A stretch of 64,000 nt of DNA from Geothrix sp. 21YS21S-4 (GCF_030845995.1 NZ_CP132719.1:248001-312000), one strand, 5' to 3'; positions 15,564 to 25,726 are shown, numbered from the stretch's first letter. Numbers and translations: made by a program. The notes: generated by a model from the letters alone, not told the origin.

Positions 15564-17070
15564 TCATGGGTACGAGCCCTTCGGAAACCTCGGCCAGGAC
15601 ACGCAGGATCTCGCCGTCCTCCGGCCGCTGGTCCGGCTCCTTGTCGAGCAGGCGAGCCACCAGCCGCGCCAGGGCCGGGGGAACGTCGGGGCGCCGCTCC
15701 GCGAGATCCGGCGGCGGGGCGTGGCGGTGGCGCTCCAGGATCTGGAATGGCGTGTTTCCCTCGAAGGGCGGAGCGCCGGCGAGCATGTGGAACAGGATCA
15801 CGCCGAAGCTGTAGCGGTCCGCGGCCGGTCCCACGTGCGTGCGGACCTGGGCCTCCGGCGCGGCGTAGAGCGGCGTTCCCAGGAAGGCGTAGGTGGTGGT
15901 CACCGTGGCCGCGTCCATCACCCGGGCGATGCCCAGGTCCATCACGCGGGGGCCTTCGGCGGCGAGCATGACGTTGCCCGGCTTGAGGTCGCGGTGGACG
16001 ACGCCGTGGGCATGGGCGTGGGCCATGGCGCCGGCCACGCCGAGCGCGATGTCCACGGCTTCCGCGAGGGGAAGGGGCCCGTCCCCCAGCCGCGCCTCCA
16101 GGGTGCGGCCCGGGAGGTATTCCATCGCCAGGTAGGGTGGGTCGTCGGGCCGCCCCGGATCGAGGATGCGGACGAGGTTGGGATGGTCGAGGCGCGCGCC
16201 GAGCTGGGCCTCCTGGTGGAACCGCGCCCGGAAGGCCGGATCCTGCGCCCGGTGCGGATGGGGCACCTTCAGGGCCACGGCTCCGCCCGTCCGGCGGTGG
16301 CGGGCGAAATAGGTGTCGGCGAAGCCGCCGCTCCCCAGCAGCCGCTCCAGGCGGTAGGGCCCCAGGTCCGCGGGCAGATGGCGGAGGGAGGCGAAGGGCG
16401 CTGGGCGGTTCCGCAGGCGCCGGCGCATCCAGAGCCACGCGGTCGCGGCGATCGCGGCGCCGCCCAGGCCCAGCGCCGTCCAGGGAAGGGGGCGGGCGGG
16501 CTCCTGGGGCGGCGCCGGAAGGGCGCGTTCCGGCGCGGGCCCGGGGCCTTCCGCGCGGGGCGCCTCATGGGGAGGCGAGGCCGGGAGGGAAGGCGTCGAC
16601 GGGCCGGGCTCGGGGACGGAGCGGGGCGCGTCGGTGGAGACGGACGGCAGCGGCGGCTCTGTGGCGGGGGCCGGCTGGGGAACGGGTGGGGGCTCCGCAC
16701 GGACGGGGGCGGCCGGCGAACTGCGGGGCCGCAGGTCATTGAGGCGCTGGACCAGCGCCTCCCGGGCCGCCCGGGGCTCGGCGCCCGCCTGTTTCAGCTC
16801 AGCCTCAGCGGCGTCCAGGTCCCGCAGCTCGATCAGGCAGCGGGCGAGATGGGTGCGGGGAAAGTAGCCCACCAGCAGGTGGTTCCCATAGGTGACGACC
16901 CGTTCCGCCGGCTCGGGGCGGAGGAGGATGGCGCGACGGAACGCGGCGGCGGCCTCCGCCCAGCGTCCCGCCTGCTCGGCCTCCAGCCCGTCCTGCCAGG
17001 CGGCGTAGAAGGTGGGCTGCTGCTGGGCGAGGAGGGGCGCGGCCACCAGGAACCACCGCAGCGGACGCAT
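15496..17070 (-). CDS. TPR-transmembrane serine/threonine protein kinase
   Basis: 524 residues. Signal peptide (MRPLRWFLVAAPLLAQQ), a short TPR-like region (about 20-140), a Pro/Ala-rich linker, a membrane helix (ALGLGGAAIAATAWLWM, near 228) and a C-terminal Hanks kinase (about 255-505). The kinase keeps GSGGFADTYFA (P-loop), AVALKVP lysine, VVHRDLKPGNVML catalytic loop, DLGIAR (DLG in place of DFG) and an APE motif. Thus the sensor part is periplasmic and the kinase cytosolic, the reverse order of PknB. The start overlaps the stop of the barrel gene at 17070. The final ~22 residues (SDQDPGFF...NSFPH) are encoded by the repeat at 15441-15563 and are unlikely to be ancestral. Confidence 0.9.
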   Translation of the reverse strand: MRPLRWFLVAAPLLAQQQPTFYAAWQDGLEAEQAGRWAEAAAAFRRAILLRPEPAERVVTYGNHLLVGYFPRTHLARCLIELRDLDAAEAELKQAGAEPRAAREALVQRLNDLRPRSSPAAPVRAEPPPVPQPAPATEPPLPSVSTDAPRSVPEPGPSTPSLPASPPHEAPRAEGPGPAPERALPAPPQEPARPLPWTALGLGGAAIAATAWLWMRRRLRNRPAPFASLRHLPADLGPYRLERLLGSGGFADTYFARHRRTGGAVALKVPHPHRAQDPAFRARFHQEAQLGARLDHPNLVRILDPGRPDDPPYLAMEYLPGRTLEARLGDGPLPLAEAVDIALGVAGAMAHAHAHGVVHRDLKPGNVMLAAEGPRVMDLGIARVMDAATVTTTYAFLGTPLYAAPEAQVRTHVGPAADRYSFGVILFHMLAGAPPFEGNTPFQILERHRHAPPPDLAERRPDVPPALARLVARLLDKEPDQRPEDGEILRVLAEVSEGLVPMSDQDPGFFSPPRHQGTKNSFPH

Positions 17071-18467
17071 CAATCGCCCACGAACAGGTAGCGCAGCGCC
17101 CGGTCCACGGGGCCCCGGTCGAAGGTGTGGATGAACGAGACGTCCAGGCGGTGCTCGCGGATGCGCTCCATGCCCACGGAGGTGGGCGGGGTGCGGGACA
17201 GGAGCTGGTCCACCTCCAGGAACTGCGAGGCGCGGCGGGTGGACCAGCCGTAGCGGTAGGCCAGGTCCACGCCGGTCCGGCCCCGCTTGAACCCGCTGCC
17301 CAGGGAGGCGCGGTAGATCACGCGCTGCTCGCCGGTGATGGTGTCCACCAGGGGCTGGGGCTCGCGGCTGAGGCCCGCGCGCAGGGGAACGATGGCGTTC
17401 CCGCCGGTGATCCACAGGTGCTCCACGCCCACGTGGGCGGTGGTGACGTTCGGGGTGCGGGTCTCCCGGTCCAGGTCGAAGAAGCTGAGCCCGTTCAGGC
17501 CCGGCGAAGCGGACATGTAGCGGGCGCTGGCCCACAGGGTGTGCGTGACGTCCGCGGTGACCAGCCACCGCTCCGCGGGCCGGAGGGCCAGTCCCGCGCC
17601 CGTGGCCGCGGGCCAGTGGAGCCCCGTCCGGATGGGGGGCGTGGCGACGTCCAGGCCGGGCAGGTTGGCGGTCACCTGGGTGGCGAAGGTGTAGTCGGCG
17701 TGGAAGCCCGTCCGCCTCACCAGGCCCACGCTCCAGGTGGGCCAGCGCCAGATGAGCCCCACGTTGAAGTTGTCGCCGTCGAGGGCGCTGGACTGGTGGA
17801 AGTCCACGGCGGTTTCCCGGGCGGGAGAGGTGCGAAGGCTGGCGGAGGAGACGTCCCACCGGCCGCGCCACTGGTTGTAGCCCACGCCGAAGAGCACGCG
17901 CTGGGACAGTTCGTAGGCCACGGCGACGGAGTAGAGGTCGATCTGGCCGGACTGGTTGATGCCCTGGGTGAGCCGCGCGGGAAGGCTGCCGCTGTCGGCC
18001 TCCGGGGTCTCCTGGAGGGTGCGGTCGTCGTGTTCACCGAGGGCGATGGCGCGCTGGACGGAGAGCTGGACCACCAGGTTCCGCCCCGCCACCCGCACCG
18101 GCGCCGTGGCCGAGACGAACAGGGGGTCGAAGCGCGTGCTGCTCGCCAGGGCGTCGGACACGGCGAGCGCCCGCCGGCGGCCGCGGGTCTCGAAGTCCTC
18201 GTAGGACACGTTCCGCTGGAGGCCCCGGGCCACGAAGCTCACTTCGGGATCCAGGAGCTGGGCCAGCCCGGCGGGATTGAACGACACCGCCGTCGCGTCG
18301 TCCGCCACGGCGATGAAGGCGCCGCCCAGGCCCATGGCCCGCGCCCCGGCGCCCTCCACCGTGAAGGCGCTCCGGGACTGCTCGGCGATCAGCGAGCCGA
18401 TGGGCGTCTGCGCCGACAGGGCCGCGGCGAACAGGGCGGCCGGAACGAGGCGGGCGGAAAGGGGCAT
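17070..18467 (-). CDS. FadL/PorV-like outer-membrane beta-barrel protein
   Basis: 465 residues with a signal peptide (MPLSARLVPAALFAAALSAQ). Just after it, GARAMGLGGAFIAVADDATA and SFNPAGLAQL form the N-terminal hatch motif shared by FadL-type transporters and PorV-like proteins (GA.A.GMGGA..A..DD..A...NPAGLA). The rest alternates as a ~14-strand barrel. An in-frame TTG at 18494 could extend it by nine residues; the ATG at 18465-18467 gives a cleaner signal peptide. Coupled by overlap to the kinase gene, so the kinase's periplasmic TPR may report on this barrel. The substrate is unknown, probably hydrophobic. Confidence 0.83.
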   Translation of the reverse strand: MPLSARLVPAALFAAALSAQTPIGSLIAEQSRSAFTVEGAGARAMGLGGAFIAVADDATAVSFNPAGLAQLLDPEVSFVARGLQRNVSYEDFETRGRRRALAVSDALASSTRFDPLFVSATAPVRVAGRNLVVQLSVQRAIALGEHDDRTLQETPEADSGSLPARLTQGINQSGQIDLYSVAVAYELSQRVLFGVGYNQWRGRWDVSSASLRTSPARETAVDFHQSSALDGDNFNVGLIWRWPTWSVGLVRRTGFHADYTFATQVTANLPGLDVATPPIRTGLHWPAATGAGLALRPAERWLVTADVTHTLWASARYMSASPGLNGLSFFDLDRETRTPNVTTAHVGVEHLWITGGNAIVPLRAGLSREPQPLVDTITGEQRVIYRASLGSGFKRGRTGVDLAYRYGWSTRRASQFLEVDQLLSRTPPTSVGMERIREHRLDVSFIHTFDRGPVDRALRYLFVGD

Positions 18468-18497
18468 GGGCTGCGCGGGAGTCCCGCCCTCCAATGG

Positions 18498-19751
18498 CTA
18501 GGCGTAGAACCCGCGGTACTTCATGGCCTGGGCCACGCGGTCGAGCGCGAGGATGTAGGCGCCGATGCGGGGGTTGGTCTGGTACTTGTCGGTGGTGGCG
18601 AAGGTGGCCTGGAACGCGTGGGTCATGTAGTCCACCAGCCGCTCGTTCACTTCGCGCTCGCGCCAGTAGAAGCCCTGGCGGTTCTGCACCCACTCGAAGT
18701 AGCTGACGGTGACGCCGCCCGCGTTGGCCAGGATGTCCGGCACCACCAGGACGCCGTGCTCCAGCAGGATGGGATCGGCCTCGGGCGTGGTGGGGCCGTT
18801 GGCGCCTTCGACGATGACCTTGGCCCGCACCTGGGCGGCATTGGCTTCGGTGATCTGGTTCTCGGAGGCGGCGGGCACGAGGATGTCCACCGGATGGGTG
18901 AGGAGGCTGGAGGCGTCCATGGGCTCCGCGCCCTTGAACCCGGCCACGGTGCGCGCTTCCATCGCGTACCGGAGGAGGGCGTGGATGTCCAGGCCGCGGT
19001 CGTTCTTGACGGCGCCGTTGATGTCGCTGACGGCCACCACGCGGGCGCCGGCCTCGTGCAGGAGGCGCGCGGCCTGGCTGCCGACGTTCCCGAAGCCCTG
19101 CACGGCCACCGTGGCGCCGGCGAGGGGCTTGCCTAGCCGCTGCATGGCCTCGCGGGCGGTGATGAGGATCCCGCGGCCCGTGGCTTCCGTGCGTCCCAGG
19201 CTGCCGCCCAAGCCCAGGGGCTTGCCCGTGACCACCGCGTTCTCCGTGCGGCGGACGTGCATGGAATAGGTGTCGAGCACCCAGGCCATGGTCTGCGCGT
19301 CGGTGCCCATGTCCGGCGCCGGCACATCGCGGTCGGGGCCGATGATGTCCATGATCTCGGCGATGTAGCGGCGGGTGAGCCGCTCCTTCTCGCCGAGGCT
19401 GAGGCGCGTGGGATCGCAGACGATCCCGCCCTTGCCGCCGCCGAAGGGGACGTCCACCACGGCGGTCTTCCAGGTCATCCACGCGCTGAGGGCCTTGACC
19501 TCGTCGAGGGTGACGTTGAGGTCGTAGCGGATGCCGCCCTTGGCGGGGCCCCGGGCCACGTTGTGCTGCACGCGGTAGCCGGTGAACACCTCCCACTGCC
19601 CGTTGTCCATGAGCACCGGCAGGCTCACGATCATCGAGCGGCTGGGGGCCATGAACACCTTGAAGAGCGCGTCGTCCAGCCCGTAGAGCTGGGAAGCGAC
19701 CCGCAGGCGGGCCTGCATGGCCTCGAAAGCGTTGGGCTGGGCGGTGGACAT
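18498..19751 (-). CDS. gdhA: Glutamate dehydrogenase (Glu/Leu/Phe/Val dehydrogenase family)
   Basis: Interconverts glutamate and 2-oxoglutarate plus ammonia in the cytoplasm. 417 residues, the short hexameric form. Catalytic and substrate motifs are GPAKGGIRYDLNVTLDE (near 69), the PFGGGKGGIVCDP lysine motif (near 103), PAPDMGTDAQTMAW (near 143) and a Rossmann GFGNVGSQAARLL (near 220). Coenzyme preference is not readable with confidence. Sits upstream of the barrel gene and downstream of rsfS with a short spacer, at the end of the obgE-nadD-rsfS transcript. Confidence 0.93.
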   Translation of the reverse strand: MSTAQPNAFEAMQARLRVASQLYGLDDALFKVFMAPSRSMIVSLPVLMDNGQWEVFTGYRVQHNVARGPAKGGIRYDLNVTLDEVKALSAWMTWKTAVVDVPFGGGKGGIVCDPTRLSLGEKERLTRRYIAEIMDIIGPDRDVPAPDMGTDAQTMAWVLDTYSMHVRRTENAVVTGKPLGLGGSLGRTEATGRGILITAREAMQRLGKPLAGATVAVQGFGNVGSQAARLLHEAGARVVAVSDINGAVKNDRGLDIHALLRYAMEARTVAGFKGAEPMDASSLLTHPVDILVPAASENQITEANAAQVRAKVIVEGANGPTTPEADPILLEHGVLVVPDILANAGGVTVSYFEWVQNRQGFYWREREVNERLVDYMTHAFQATFATTDKYQTNPRIGAYILALDRVAQAMKYRGFYA

Positions 19752-19762
19752 GGAGGTCTCCC

Positions 19763-20137
19763 CTAGGGGCGGGCGTCGGACGCGGGGTGGGTCTCGGCGG
19801 GCAGCTCCAGATCGCGGCCGGCGCTCCAGAGGCCCTCCAGGTTGTAATGGCGGCGGGTCTCCTCGTCCATGACGTGGACGACGAGGTTGCCGTAATCGAG
19901 CAGAACCCAGTTGCCGTTGGTCTCCCCCTCGCGGGAGATGGGGCGTTCCCCCGTGAGTTTGAGCGCGTCCTCCACCGCCTCCGCGATGGCGCGGTTCTGG
20001 CGGTCGCTGCCTCCGCTCATGAAGGCGAAGACGTCGGTGAAGCTGGCGATGTCCCTCACGTCCAGGAGGCGGATGCGGAAGGCTTTCTTGGACCGGGCGG
20101 CCTCGACGACGGTCGCGAGCCGGGAATCAAGGGTCAT
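19763..20137 (-). CDS. rsfS: Ribosomal silencing factor
   Basis: Binds ribosomal protein L14 and blocks subunit joining during starvation. 124 residues, usual length. The RsfS signature is clear: DVRDIASFTDVFAFMSGGSD near residue 26, then NRAIAEAVEDAL, and ETNGNWVLLDYGNLVVHVM near 72, followed by ETRRHYNLEGLWS. Lies directly after nadD (17 bases), the common bacterial order obg-nadD-rsfS. Confidence 0.95.
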   Translation of the reverse strand: MTLDSRLATVVEAARSKKAFRIRLLDVRDIASFTDVFAFMSGGSDRQNRAIAEAVEDALKLTGERPISREGETNGNWVLLDYGNLVVHVMDEETRRHYNLEGLWSAGRDLELPAETHPASDARP

Positions 20138-20154
20138 GCGGGCTCCAGAGCAGG

Positions 20155-20771
20155 CTAACGATACAGGTTTTCGGCGCGGATGGCAGTCATAACTTGGGAC
20201 GGAATGCCTTCCGGATCATGGGCGGGATCCTGCGCCAGGCGCAGGCGGAGATCGCTCGACGCGAGGTCCAGCTCCGTGGCGGGAAGGGGGACGAGTTCGC
20301 CGGGGGCGCCGGACCACGCCGCGACGGGATGGAGTCCGGCGATCGCGGGCAGGGCGGGGGTGTCCGCGCCGGGGCGGAGGGCCACGGCGACGGAGGCCAG
20401 CTCGAAGATCCGCTCGGCCCGCCGCCAGGCGGAAAGGCCGGGCAGCTGGTCGCTGCCCATCACGAGGATCCACGCCGCGTCCCGCTCGCGGGCGGTGAGG
20501 GCCTCCAGGGTGTCCACGGTGTAGCTGGTACCGCCCCGCTCCAGTTCCAGGGTCTCCACCCGGCAGGCGGGATCGAAGGCGCGCAGGGCCTCGTCCAGGA
20601 GGCGCAGCCGGGCCTGGAGGTCCGGGCCGCCCGGATCGGGCTTGTGGGGGCTGACGGCGGTGGGCACGAAGCGCAGTTCGTCGAGGCCGAGGTGCGCCAG
20701 CGCCAGGCGCGCCAACTTGAGGTGGCCTTCGTGCGGGGGATTGAACGCCCCTCCGAGCAGGCCGATGCGTC

Positions 20772-20775
<4 letters not shown>
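20155..20775 (-). CDS. nadD: Nicotinate-nucleotide adenylyltransferase
   Basis: Adenylates nicotinate mononucleotide in NAD synthesis. 206 residues from a GTG start at 20773-20775 that overlaps the obgE stop codon (GTGA). The N-terminal IGLLGGAFNPPHEGHLKLA has the GGxFNPxHxGH nucleotide-binding motif, and FVPTAVSPHKP follows. The C-terminal part has the second conserved motif degenerate as ATELDLASSDLRLRLA (usually ISST.IR). An upstream extension in this frame overlaps obgE and is not used. Confidence 0.93.
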
Positions 20776-21812
<1,037 letters not shown>

Positions 21813-21863
21813 GGGAAGGCCTAGGGGAGCGATGAGCGGAGAAGGGCGGATCGACTAGGGAAT

Positions 21864-21896
21864 GCACACAGGCCGGGCTCTGCCCGGCCTGTGTGC
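21864..21896. terminator. Perfect 15-bp hairpin between rpmA and obgE
   Basis: GCACACAGGCCGGGC and its exact reverse complement flank a TCT loop. It lies between the rpmA stop and the obgE start, directly beside the repeat at 21897-21943. No run of U follows on the minus strand, so this is more likely a processing, pausing or repeat-derived structure than a full rho-independent terminator. Confidence 0.55.
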
Positions 21897-21943
21897 GGGG
21901 GCTCCGGGGGTGTGCGCGCAAGCGCGGAACCCCCGGACGACAT
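21897..21943. repeat. GC-rich palindromic element abutting the rpmA stop, copy A
   Basis: Plus strand GGGGGCTCCGGGGGTGTGCG, then CGCAAGCGCGGAACCCCCGG and ACGACAT; the next base begins the reverse stop codon of rpmA. TCCGGGGGT and ACCCCCGGA on the minus strand pair as a long stem with an inner GCGC stem. Nearly the same sequence abuts the rplU stop (22279) and another lies inside rlmN (33772). Confidence 0.85.
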
Positions 21944-22204
21944 TCACCCCTCGATGGGATCGATGTGGATGAAGCGGCCGGACTGGCCCTTGTCCTGGAA
22001 ACGGACCTTGCCGTCGATGAGGGCGAACAGCGTGTGGTCCTTGCCCATGCCGACGTTGATGCCGGCCTTGAACTTGGTGCCGCGCTGGCGGACCAGGATG
22101 GAACCGCCGGTGACCTGCTCACCGCCGAATTCCTTCACGCCGAGGCGCTGGGAGTGGGAATCGCGACCGTTGCGGCTGGAACCTACGCCTTTTTTGTGAG
22201 CCAT
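21944..22204 (-). CDS. rpmA: 50S ribosomal protein L27
   Basis: 86 residues beginning [19 protein letters not shown], the classic L27 start whose basic tail reaches the peptidyl-transferase centre, followed by [20 protein letters not shown] and a typical short beta core. There is no N-terminal cleavable extension of the Firmicutes type. Between rplU and obgE; the palindromic element lies immediately after its stop codon. Confidence 0.98.
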   Translation of the reverse strand: MAHKKGVGSSRNGRDSHSQRLGVKEFGGEQVTGGSILVRQRGTKFKAGINVGMGKDHTLFALIDGKVRFQDKGQSGRFIHIDPIEG

Positions 22205-22278
22205 GGAAGTACCTCATTTAGATGCGGAATCGTGGACTGGGAGAGGATGCGAGCGCGGGTTTTACCCGGGCGAGCATC

Positions 22279-22323
22279 GGGGGCTCCGGGGGTGTGCGCG
22301 CAGCGCGGAACCCCCGGACAGCA
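22279..22323. repeat. GC-rich palindromic element abutting the rplU stop, copy B
   Basis: GGGGGCTCCGGGGGTGTGCG, CGCAGCGCGGAACCCCCGGA, CAGCA: the same element as at 21897, one base shorter in the loop, again touching the stop codon of a ribosomal protein gene. The two copies therefore form a matched pair of 3' untranslated hairpins in the rplU-rpmA-obgE transcript. Confidence 0.85.
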
Positions 22324-22635
22324 TCAGCCCTTGATGGCCTTGATGCGGACCTCGGTGAAGTTCTGGCGGTGGCCCTGGGTGCGCTGGTAGGTGGTGGTGC
22401 GCTTCTTCTTGAAGATGATCACCTTCTTGGCGCGGTCATGGGTGATGACCTCGGCCTCGACCGTGGCGCCGGCCAGAGTGGGCTTGCCCACCTTCAGGTC
22501 GCCGTCGTTGTCGATGAGGAGCACCTGATCGAAGGTGACGGCCTGCTTGGGCTCCTGCTCCAGCGTTTCCACGCGGAGAACGTCGCCTTCGGTGACGCGG
22601 TACTGCTTCCCGCCGGTCTTGATGATTGCGTACAT
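22324..22635 (-). CDS. rplU: 50S ribosomal protein L21
   Basis: 103 residues from the ATG at 22633-22635, beginning MYAIIKTGGKQYRVTEGDVL, the diagnostic L21 opening, and containing KVIIFKKKRTTTYQRTQGHR near residue 72, the rRNA-binding signature (K.RK...R..GHRQ). A longer frame upstream lacks family similarity. First gene of the rplU-rpmA-obgE-nadD-rsfS series; the AGAGG upstream of the ATG serves as ribosome-binding site. Confidence 0.97.
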   Translation of the reverse strand: MYAIIKTGGKQYRVTEGDVLRVETLEQEPKQAVTFDQVLLIDNDGDLKVGKPTLAGATVEAEVITHDRAKKVIIFKKKRTTTYQRTQGHRQNFTEVRIKAIKG

Positions 22636-22781
22636 GAAAACCTCTTTGATTGGGGCGCATGGGCGGCAGTCCATCGGACGCGCTTGGGGGCCCATGGCCA
22701 GGGCAAGGTCGATCAGTATGCGGGAAAAAGCCTGTCAGCTCAAAGAAAAATCCTGAATCGGGCGCGTTTCGGCCGCCCGCT

Positions 22782-24920
22782 TCACCAGCTCAGGGTGAGC
22801 CCCGCCACGAGGATGCGCCGGCTGAAGTAGCTTTCGCTGACGCGCCGTTCGCTGAAGTCGGGGGTGTAGACGTAGGCGGCGGCGTTGTGGCGGGCCAGCA
22901 GGTTCATGACCTCGCCGAAGACCACGCCGTTGAGGCCCCGAAGGCTGAACAGGTGGGTCAGGCGGACGTCCACCCGGCGATAGACCGGCAGGCGATCGGA
23001 GTACTGGGCACCTTCGATGGGATCCCACCCGCCGCCGGGATTGGGGGTGGCGCCCAGGATGGGCGTCACCGGGGACCCGCTGGCGTAGCGGAAGGTCCCC
23101 GCCAGCTCCCAGCCGGGGGCCAATGTATGGCTGGAGACGGCCGTGAGGTTGTGGGGGACGCTGGTGGGGGCCGGGCCCACGGCGAGCTGCTTGTCTTCCT
23201 TCCGTTCGGTGTCCAGGTAGCCGTAGCCGATCCACCCCCGCCAGCCGGGCAGGGCGGCCTTCATCAGCAGGTCGGCGCCCTGGGCGTAGCCCCGGCCGGT
23301 GGACAGGTAGCGCGCCACCGGATCCTCCACCACGAGGCGGTCGTAGTCCTTGCGGTAGAGCTCCAGCCTCAGGTTCCAGGCCGCGGCGCCCTGCCAGGCC
23401 GCGTCCAGCGAGGCCAGGGCATGGGTGGCGCGCATGATCCGCAGGTCGGGGTTGCCGGCGTGGGGGTCGATCTGGGAGGCCGGGGGAGCCTGATGGAAGC
23501 TGCCCCCGGCCAGGCGGAAGGTGATGCCTTCGGCGATCAGGCAGGACAGGGTGCCGCGGAAGTCGTGGGTGGTCTCCCCTTCCAGGCCGTAGCGGTCCTG
23601 GCGTCCTCCCAGCGACAGTCCCCATTTCGGGGAGAGCCGGAAGCGGGCCGTGAGGTAGGTTCCCGTGCGGGTGGTGTCGAAGCCGTAGGCGAAGCTGCGG
23701 GCGGCGGCGACCGGGTTCCAGTTGGCCAGGTCGAAGGGGACCTCGCCTTCGGGATCCACGTGGCCGCGATCCAGATCCAGTCCGCCTTCCAGGGTCAACC
23801 GCTCGCCGAAGGGCACGGTCAGTTCGGCCCGGGCCGAACGGCTGCGCTCTTCCTGGTCGATGCCCCAGTGGTTGAAGCTCCAGACGATGTGGGTGCGCCC
23901 TTCGGAGGCGGAGAGGGAGAGCCCCGCGCGGTCGCCCAGCGTGCCGTTCCACTGCAGGGCGCCGAAGTGGGTTTCGCTCCGGTTGCGGTAGCTGTCCCGG
24001 AGGTTGGCGATGGTGACGTCCGTGGCCAGGTGGTCCTGGGAGAAGAGGCCGGTGGCCACCAGCCGTCCGCTGCCCAGGGGCTGCTGCCAGTTGAGCTGCG
24101 CATCGTGGGAGAGGGGCGATTCCTCGAAGGAGGAAGCCAGGCCGTACCACTTGTCCAGCAGCACGGGATCCGACCGGCGCACGGACGCCCGCAGCAGCCC
24201 CTCGCCCACGGGCCGTTCGGCGGAGAACCCCTGGGTGGGAAGGGTGAGCAGAAGGGTGCGGGTGGTCGCCGGCGTGGGCTGGTCCGTGGAGATGTCGAGC
24301 ACGGCGGAGAGGGCGTCCCCGTAGCGGGCGGAGAAGGCGCCGGGAATGAAGTCCACGCGGGTCACCAGGGCCGTGTCCACGGCGGAGAAGATGCCGCCCT
24401 GGGTGTTCGGGTGGTGGAAGGGGCGGGTCAGGTGGCCCCCGTTGAGCCAGATGCCCACCTCCTCCGGCTTGCCGCCCCGGACGAAGAGTTCGGCGCCTTC
24501 GCTGGCGTTGCTCACGCCGGGCAGGCCCTTGGCAGCCTGCATGACATCGGCCGCGGCGCCGGGCGTGGTGTAGATCTCCAGGCGGGACAGGGTGGACGTC
24601 GCGCCCTCCTGGCTGCTGTAGCCGCTGCCCTCCACCACCTCGACCACGGCGCCCTGCGGCGCGGGCACCAGGAGCACGAGCAAAGGCTCGCCGGGCTGGC
24701 CCATGCGCGTCTGGCTGTCCATGCCGGGGGCGCTGATGCGGGCTTCCACCGGGCCGGGCGCGTCGAGGGGCAGGGTGAAGCGGCCCTTGGCGTCCGTCTG
24801 GGCCTGACGGGTGCCCACCATCACGGCGGCGCCCGCCAGGGGCTTGCCCCCGGGGCCGAGGACCACCCCGCTGAGTTCCAGGGCGGCTTGAAGGAGCGCG
24901 GGAAGGATCGCCACGGTCAT
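22782..24920 (-). CDS. TonB-dependent receptor with N-terminal carboxypeptidase-like domain
   Basis: 712 residues. A short hydrophobic leader (MTVAILPALLQAALEL) precedes a carboxypeptidase-regulatory-like fold (GVVLGPGGKPLAGAAVMVG...DAKGRFTLPL, about 17-75), a plug domain (about 105-210: AADVMQAAKGLPGVSNAS, ELFVRGGKPEEVGIWLNG, VDFIPGAFSARYGDALS) and a 22-strand-type barrel ending in an aromatic LTLSW. The N-terminal fold is typical of SusC/oar-type receptors. The substrate is unknown. The ATG overlaps the stop of the TPR gene (ATGA). The open frame continues upstream for hundreds of codons antisense to other genes; only this part is real. Confidence 0.88.
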   Translation of the reverse strand: MTVAILPALLQAALELSGVVLGPGGKPLAGAAVMVGTRQAQTDAKGRFTLPLDAPGPVEARISAPGMDSQTRMGQPGEPLLVLLVPAPQGAVVEVVEGSGYSSQEGATSTLSRLEIYTTPGAAADVMQAAKGLPGVSNASEGAELFVRGGKPEEVGIWLNGGHLTRPFHHPNTQGGIFSAVDTALVTRVDFIPGAFSARYGDALSAVLDISTDQPTPATTRTLLLTLPTQGFSAERPVGEGLLRASVRRSDPVLLDKWYGLASSFEESPLSHDAQLNWQQPLGSGRLVATGLFSQDHLATDVTIANLRDSYRNRSETHFGALQWNGTLGDRAGLSLSASEGRTHIVWSFNHWGIDQEERSRSARAELTVPFGERLTLEGGLDLDRGHVDPEGEVPFDLANWNPVAAARSFAYGFDTTRTGTYLTARFRLSPKWGLSLGGRQDRYGLEGETTHDFRGTLSCLIAEGITFRLAGGSFHQAPPASQIDPHAGNPDLRIMRATHALASLDAAWQGAAAWNLRLELYRKDYDRLVVEDPVARYLSTGRGYAQGADLLMKAALPGWRGWIGYGYLDTERKEDKQLAVGPAPTSVPHNLTAVSSHTLAPGWELAGTFRYASGSPVTPILGATPNPGGGWDPIEGAQYSDRLPVYRRVDVRLTHLFSLRGLNGVVFGEVMNLLARHNAAAYVYTPDFSERRVSESYFSRRILVAGLTLSW

Positions 24921-25621
24921 TTGCCCTCCAGCCGGGGCAGGACCATGCGGGCCACGAAGCCGTTGCCGGGATCCAGGGCCAGGGCGCGGTTCGCGGTCCC
25001 CCTGGCGGCGGCGACCTGTCCGTCCTGGGCCTGGGCGAAGGCCAGCCAGCCGAGGCTTTCGATGCGGCCCCAGGCGGGAGCCCAGGGATCCCGGGGAGCC
25101 GGCTCCTTCTCGGCCAGGGCCACGGCGGCCTCCAGCAGGGGGAGGGCGACCTTCGCGCCGCCCCCCGCGAAGGCCGGGGTATGCAGGAGGTGGACGGCCC
25201 TCAATAGCGCCACGCGGGGACTCCCGGGCGCCTTGGCCGCGGCGTCGTTGAAGATCCCCATGGCCTTGGGGGCCAGGGTGATGGCCGACGCGGGAGAGGC
25301 GCTGATCTTGAGGCCGAGGAGGGCGCCCACGAGGGCGCGGCATTCGGGATCCTGGGAGGGCTCGAAGGCCTTCAGCGTGCGCTCCACCAGCTCCTTGCTT
25401 CCCTTGGGATCCTCCTGGCGCGTGCGGCTGGCCAGCACGTAGGCCAGGTGCAGCTCGTGATAGGCCTTCTTGGCCGCCGGGGCGGGATCCAGGGCCAGCT
25501 TCGCCTGGAGCGACCGCACCTGCTCCGTCGGCAGGCCCTCGATGCGGGCCAATTGCGCGGGAAGATCGGCTTCCTGGGCGGCGCAGACCAGGGCGGGAAG
25601 GGCGGCGAGCGCATGTCGCAT
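24917..25621 (-). CDS. Exported TPR-like helical protein
   Basis: 234 residues from ATG 25619-25621 with GGAG before it. Signal peptide MRHALAALPALVCAAQEA; the rest is alpha-helical with Ala/Leu-rich repeats of about 34 residues (KKAYHELHLAYVLASRTRQE, AVALAEKEPAP, GWLAFAQAQDGQVAAARGTA, ANRALALDPGNGFV), in TPR style. No enzymatic motif. Overlaps the TonB-dependent receptor start by 4 bases, so probably a periplasmic partner of that receptor. Function unassigned. Confidence 0.8.
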   Translation of the reverse strand: MRHALAALPALVCAAQEADLPAQLARIEGLPTEQVRSLQAKLALDPAPAAKKAYHELHLAYVLASRTRQEDPKGSKELVERTLKAFEPSQDPECRALVGALLGLKISASPASAITLAPKAMGIFNDAAAKAPGSPRVALLRAVHLLHTPAFAGGGAKVALPLLEAAVALAEKEPAPRDPWAPAWGRIESLGWLAFAQAQDGQVAAARGTANRALALDPGNGFVARMVLPRLEGK

Positions 25622-25726
25622 GAAGGCTCCGGTGGGCGCGAGAGCGCCTGGAGCCACGATGGGAAGCTGGACAGGGCGGGGCCCGCGCCAGCGGACGAGG
25701 GGCGGGAATTCCCGGACGGACCGGGT

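Noticed and set aside
21864-21896. Attenuator or riboswitch controlling obgE
   Set aside because: It is a simple perfect hairpin without the conserved core of any riboswitch I know and without a U tract.
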